Below, in pieces: positions 59,959 through 64,000 of a DNA stretch of 64,000 bases (position 1 is its first letter; every line of letters begins with the position of its first letter). Position numbers and translations under genes: made by a program. The DNA is from CAZVYJ01 sp964631565 (lineage in GTDB: Bacteria > Planctomycetota > Phycisphaerae > SM23-33). The DNA lies in assembly GCA_964631565.1 (NCBI GenBank), contig CAZVYJ010000008.1:15886-79885 (forward strand). The letters are read 5' to 3'. Under the pieces are notes generated by a model, which searched no databases, was not told the origin of the DNA, and saw nothing but the letters and a program-made list of their open reading frames with translations.

Positions 59959-60531
59959 CTAGTCTCCTCCCAGCCCCGCCGTTGCCGCCGCGGTATAAGT
60001 CGGTCCGTCAGGAGAAAGCACGCTGGTATAAATGACGATTTCATCGCATCCCTGTATGCCAAAATCGGTTTCCGCCGATTCGGCGACCGCGCTGCGGACG
60101 GCGTCGGCATGCGCGACGGATTTGACCCGCCCCAGCGTCAGGTGCGGGCTGAATTTCCGGTGTTCACGCGGGAACCCGAGCGTTTCCATCGCGTCTTCCA
60201 ATGCGGCGTTCAGCGAGGCCAGCCCGCCCGACTGGTCATCAACGCCCGCCCAGATCATTCGAAGCTGCCTGCCCGCAGTCGGCTGGCATGACAGGCCGGT
60301 TATGGAAAAATCGAACGGCTCGATATCCGCGGCGACCTGCATGGCGGCCCGGCAGACATCGTTCAGTTCGGAATCATCCACGTCGCCCAGAAATTTCAGC
60401 GTGAGGTGGATGTTTTCGACGGCTGTCCAGCGAACTTTCATGTCCGGGCAGTCGATTTGCTCCGCTGCCGTAAGCAGCCGGCGGCGAATCGTCGGATCAA
60501 TGTCAACCGCGATGAATGTCCTGGCTGCCAT
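59959..60531 (-). CDS. thpR: RNA 2',3'-cyclic phosphodiesterase (ThpR)
   Basis: A 190-residue 2H phosphoesterase with two HxT-type motifs: His42-Leu-Thr44 (ENIHLTLKFLGD) and His130-Leu-Thr132 (FSPHLTLGRV), as in ThpR, which acts on 2',3'-cyclic RNA ends. The C-terminus ends in a small Gly/Ala run. It starts two nt after the PfkB kinase gene, so the two are translated together. Confidence 0.9.
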   Translation of the reverse strand: MAARTFIAVDIDPTIRRRLLTAAEQIDCPDMKVRWTAVENIHLTLKFLGDVDDSELNDVCRAAMQVAADIEPFDFSITGLSCQPTAGRQLRMIWAGVDDQSGGLASLNAALEDAMETLGFPREHRKFSPHLTLGRVKSVAHADAVRSAVAESAETDFGIQGCDEIVIYTSVLSPDGPTYTAAATAGLGGD

Positions 60532-60533
60532 GG

Positions 60534-61439
60534 CTATTTCCAGAGTATCTGCCGAAACTCAATCATGCGAGCGTCGATATCGTTTTTCGTCGTCGTCAGG
60601 AATTTATTCAGCGAGAAGTCCTCAAGCTCGATGCTGGCGACGACCGTGCCGTATGCTATAGCCTCACGCAGGGTTTCCACGTCGGTTTTGCCCTTTGAGG
60701 CCAGGTAGCCCATCATGCCGCCGGCGAAGCTGTCGCCGGCGCCTGTCGGGTCAACGACGTTCATGGCCGGGTAGCTCGGCATCGGAAAAACCCGCCCGTT
60801 GGCGAAAAGCAGGCTTCCGTGCTCGCCTTTCTTGACAACCACGAATTTGCGGATTCGCTTCGCTATTTTAAGCCCTGCCGTAACGACATTGGTATCGTCG
60901 GCGAGAAGTTTCACTTCGCTGTCGTTCAGCACCAGCCCGTCGAGTTTGCCGAGAAGCTCATGGAGGGCTTCCGGCTCTCCGTTAATCCAGAGGTCCATTG
61001 TGTCGGCCACTACGAGCTTCGGATTGCTGAGCTGGCCGAGCAGCTCCGTCTGGAGTGCCGGATGGGTATTGGCAAGGAACACATATTTGCTGTCGCGGAA
61101 CTGCTGCGGAATTGTTGGCCCGCGCTCAGCGAGAACATTCACGTCAACCGAAACCGTGTCGCGAATGTTCACGTCATCGTGATATCGGCCATGCCATCGG
61201 AACGTCTTGCTGCCCTGCCGCACCTCAACGCCGGCGAGGTCTATGTTCCGGTTATCCCGGAGCGGCTTGAGGAAATCCTGCGGGCAGTCTTCGCCCACCA
61301 CGCCGACCAGTCTGACCGGCCCGAAGAAACTCGCCGCATAGGAAAAATAAATGCACGATCCGCCCAGCACATCGACCACCCTGCCTGACGGGGCGTCAAC
61401 CGTGTCAATTCCTATGCTGCCGGTTACCAGTAAGCTCAT
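60534..61439 (-). CDS. PfkB-family carbohydrate kinase
   Basis: A 301-residue PfkB-family kinase. The N-terminal signature is GGSCIYFSYAASFFG; the C-terminal signature is VVDPTGAGDSFAGGMMGYLA with the catalytic Asp in GAGDS. VKKGEHGSLLF is the usual preceding strand. Substrate (ribose, adenosine, fructose and others) cannot be told by eye. Coupled to thpR with a 2-nt gap, and gltX ends 33 nt upstream. Confidence 0.88.
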   Translation of the reverse strand: MSLLVTGSIGIDTVDAPSGRVVDVLGGSCIYFSYAASFFGPVRLVGVVGEDCPQDFLKPLRDNRNIDLAGVEVRQGSKTFRWHGRYHDDVNIRDTVSVDVNVLAERGPTIPQQFRDSKYVFLANTHPALQTELLGQLSNPKLVVADTMDLWINGEPEALHELLGKLDGLVLNDSEVKLLADDTNVVTAGLKIAKRIRKFVVVKKGEHGSLLFANGRVFPMPSYPAMNVVDPTGAGDSFAGGMMGYLASKGKTDVETLREAIAYGTVVASIELEDFSLNKFLTTTKNDIDARMIEFRQILWK

Positions 61440-61472
61440 CTGAAGTTTCCTGTCCGTATTATGCGTGTTTCA

Positions 61473-62930
61473 CTAATCCTGCCTGGCAGCCAGGCACCGT
61501 TCGATGCGGGCGAGCGTTTTATCTCGTCCGAGAATCACCAGCGTATCGTAAATTGGCGGGCTTATCATCGTGCCCGTAACAGCCACCCGCAGCGGCTGGG
61601 CTACCTTGCCCATGCCAAGCCCGCGGGCGGTGCAGTAATCGGTAATAAGCTTCTCAAGGGCCTCTGCGGTCCATTCCGTCACGGCGAGCAGTGCCTTGAA
61701 CTCATTAAGAACTTCATAGCCCGCCCCGTCGCCCTTTTCGAGCACCTTTCGGACGGCCGCCGCGTCATATTCAAACGCGTCGTCAGCGTCGAACAGCACA
61801 CCGCACTTGGCCGGGATGTCGGCAAAGGTGCGGAAGCCGCGGTTGATCCTCAAAAGCCTGCGGAGAAGCTCGTCATCGTCGGCTGGTATGGAAGTCTTGT
61901 TCAGAGAGAGATAATCCTTGAAACAGACCAGCAGGCGGTCCTCATCGGCGGCTGCGACTGCGTCGGTATTGAAGGCGAGCAGCTTTTCGCGGTCGAACTT
62001 GGCGTTGGCCTTGCCGATGCGGTCGGAGCTGAACAGATCGATCATTTCAGCCAGGCTCATCTTCTCGCTCTCGCGATCCGGCCGCCAGCCGAGAAGAGCG
62101 ATATAGTTCAGCAGCGCCTCCGGCATGTATCCGTGCATGCGGAACGAGTGCACCTCGACGTCGCCGTCGCGTTTGGAAAGTTTTCGGCCGGCCATGTCCA
62201 TGATGAGCGGCAGGTGGCAGTATCGCGGCTCGCTGTAGCCGAGCGCCTCGCGGAGCAGCACGTGCCGCCATGTCTGGCCGAGAAATTCCTGCCCGCGGCA
62301 GATGTAATTGACCTTCATCAGCTCGTCATCGACGACATTGGCGATGTGGAACACCGGCCAGCCGTCAGCCTTGCGGATGATGAAATCGTCCTGCTCGGCC
62401 GCCGGCATGGTGACGTCGCCGAAGGCGTCGTCATGAATCGTCACGTCTTTCCCGGGGCAGCGGAATCGCACCACGACCGGTCGGCCCTCGGCGAGGGCTT
62501 TTTCGACATCGGCCTTTGTGGGCGGGTTTTCCGGCCTGCGGTATTTGAACGACCCGCCTGATTTTTGGGCCGCCTCGCGCATGGCGTCAAGCTCTTCAGG
62601 AGTCTCGAAGGCGTAATACGCCTTGCCCTCGGCGAGCAGTTGCTCTATGCATTTATTGTAAACTTCCAGTTTTTCCGACTGGCGGTACGGGCCGTGCTCA
62701 CCGCCAACGTACACGCCCTCGTCCCACTGTATCCCCAGCCAGAGCAGGTCGTCGGCTATCTTGGCGACGGCGGATTCGTCGTGCCGGGCCTGGTCCGTGT
62801 CCTCTATGCGAAGTATGAACGTCCCTCCGTACTTGCGGGCAAGGAGGTAGTTGAAAAGGGCTGTCCTCGCACCGCCTATATGCAGGTAGCCTGTCGGCGA
62901 GGGGGCGAATCTCGTTCTTAATTTTTCCAT
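61473..62930 (-). CDS. gltX: glutamyl-tRNA synthetase
   Basis: Class I synthetase charging tRNA-Glu. The 485-residue protein has FAPSPTGYLHIGGARTALFNY (HIGH-like motif HIGG), the zinc-free central part, and the KMSKS-like GRKLSKRDGDVEV. The anticodon-binding part is typical for the bacterial branch. ATG 62930 has GGAGAG about 10 nt upstream and is the family start; the much longer frame upstream runs antisense through glnS and is rejected. The promoter region is shared with divergent glnS. Confidence 0.95.
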   Translation of the reverse strand: MEKLRTRFAPSPTGYLHIGGARTALFNYLLARKYGGTFILRIEDTDQARHDESAVAKIADDLLWLGIQWDEGVYVGGEHGPYRQSEKLEVYNKCIEQLLAEGKAYYAFETPEELDAMREAAQKSGGSFKYRRPENPPTKADVEKALAEGRPVVVRFRCPGKDVTIHDDAFGDVTMPAAEQDDFIIRKADGWPVFHIANVVDDELMKVNYICRGQEFLGQTWRHVLLREALGYSEPRYCHLPLIMDMAGRKLSKRDGDVEVHSFRMHGYMPEALLNYIALLGWRPDRESEKMSLAEMIDLFSSDRIGKANAKFDREKLLAFNTDAVAAADEDRLLVCFKDYLSLNKTSIPADDDELLRRLLRINRGFRTFADIPAKCGVLFDADDAFEYDAAAVRKVLEKGDGAGYEVLNEFKALLAVTEWTAEALEKLITDYCTARGLGMGKVAQPLRVAVTGTMISPPIYDTLVILGRDKTLARIERCLAARQD

Positions 62931-63042
62931 GTGCAAAAATCTCTCCTCAGTAGCGATGTAAAATGCTAACTTAGTGCTCTTTGTGGTATTTTGCAACAGG
63001 CACAAGGCCGGCTGAGGCCGGTATAATAAAAAGGCAATTATT

Positions 63043-64000
<958 letters not shown>

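Noticed and set aside
61461..62561. 366-codon plus-strand frame opposite gltX
   Set aside because: Antisense to gltX, no recognisable features.

Overview
This window reads as chromosomal DNA of a Gram-negative member of the Planctomycetota, most likely class Phycisphaerae (inference). The evidence: two proteins end in PEP-CTERM sorting tails (31211-29796 and 45769-46890); one protein starts with the HYEAAFE signature of the HYExAFE family (34462-33938), which I know mainly from planctomycetes; there are many lipoproteins and small secreted proteins without clear relatives; base composition is moderately GC-rich. lpxB and lnt indicate an outer membrane with lipid A and triacylated lipoproteins. 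A full rod/elongasome set (mreB, mreC, mreD, mrdA, rodA) indicates peptidoglycan and controlled cell shape. No rRNA, tRNA, CRISPR array, prophage or intact insertion sequence was seen.

Layout. 0.2-6.1 kb: envelope genes (PEGA lipoprotein, lnt, HEAT-repeat lipoprotein, coiled-coil membrane protein). 6.3-16.6 kb: mreB, two palindromic hairpins, a minus-strand insert (cinA and two zinc-ribbon genes), a discoidin-like lipoprotein and a small membrane protein, then mreC-mreD-mrdA-rodA and an alpha/beta hydrolase, with 1-nt overlaps at mreC/mreD and rodA/hydrolase. 16.6-24.3 kb: glycosyltransferase, membrane/HTH-like protein and larC (minus); CBM48 protein; scpB; a secreted SH3 protein; a short histidine kinase. 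24.3-29.7 kb (mostly plus): acpS, lpxB, manA, an RsuA/RluB-type pseudouridine synthase, rhaB. 29.8-38.8 kb (minus): PEP-CTERM protein, bioB, three small secreted or membrane proteins (two of them paralogues), HYExAFE protein, hisS, a YkgJ-type cysteine cluster protein, a CYTH protein, an MFS transporter. 39.0-45.6 kb: rpmH, a B12-binding radical SAM protein, fliS, a 127-bp inverted-repeat element, a hydrolase lipoprotein, dnaK, rsmE. 45.8-52.5 kb: second PEP-CTERM protein, hypA and a hydrogenase maturation protease, and a histidine cluster hisD-(four-helix-bundle gene)-hisC-hisB preceded by a HAD phosphatase. 52.6-56.8 kb: two tandem, paralogous, roughly 690-residue secreted proteins of unknown function. 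56.9-64 kb: URO-D-family protein, lepA, thpR, a PfkB kinase and gltX on minus, diverging from glnS, which runs off the window.

How the genes fit together. The mre/mrd/rod genes with lnt, lpxB and several lipoproteins form an envelope-building theme. LarC, HypA and the hydrogenase protease point to nickel enzymes whose structural genes lie outside the window. GltX and GlnS together indicate direct charging of tRNA-Gln. The most unusual parts are the tandem paralogues at 52.6-56.8 kb, the four-helix-bundle gene set between hisD and hisC with an inverted repeat at its borders, the 127-bp inverted-repeat element at 41.4 kb, a HypA without its zinc-finger cysteines, and a family of short intergenic repeats.
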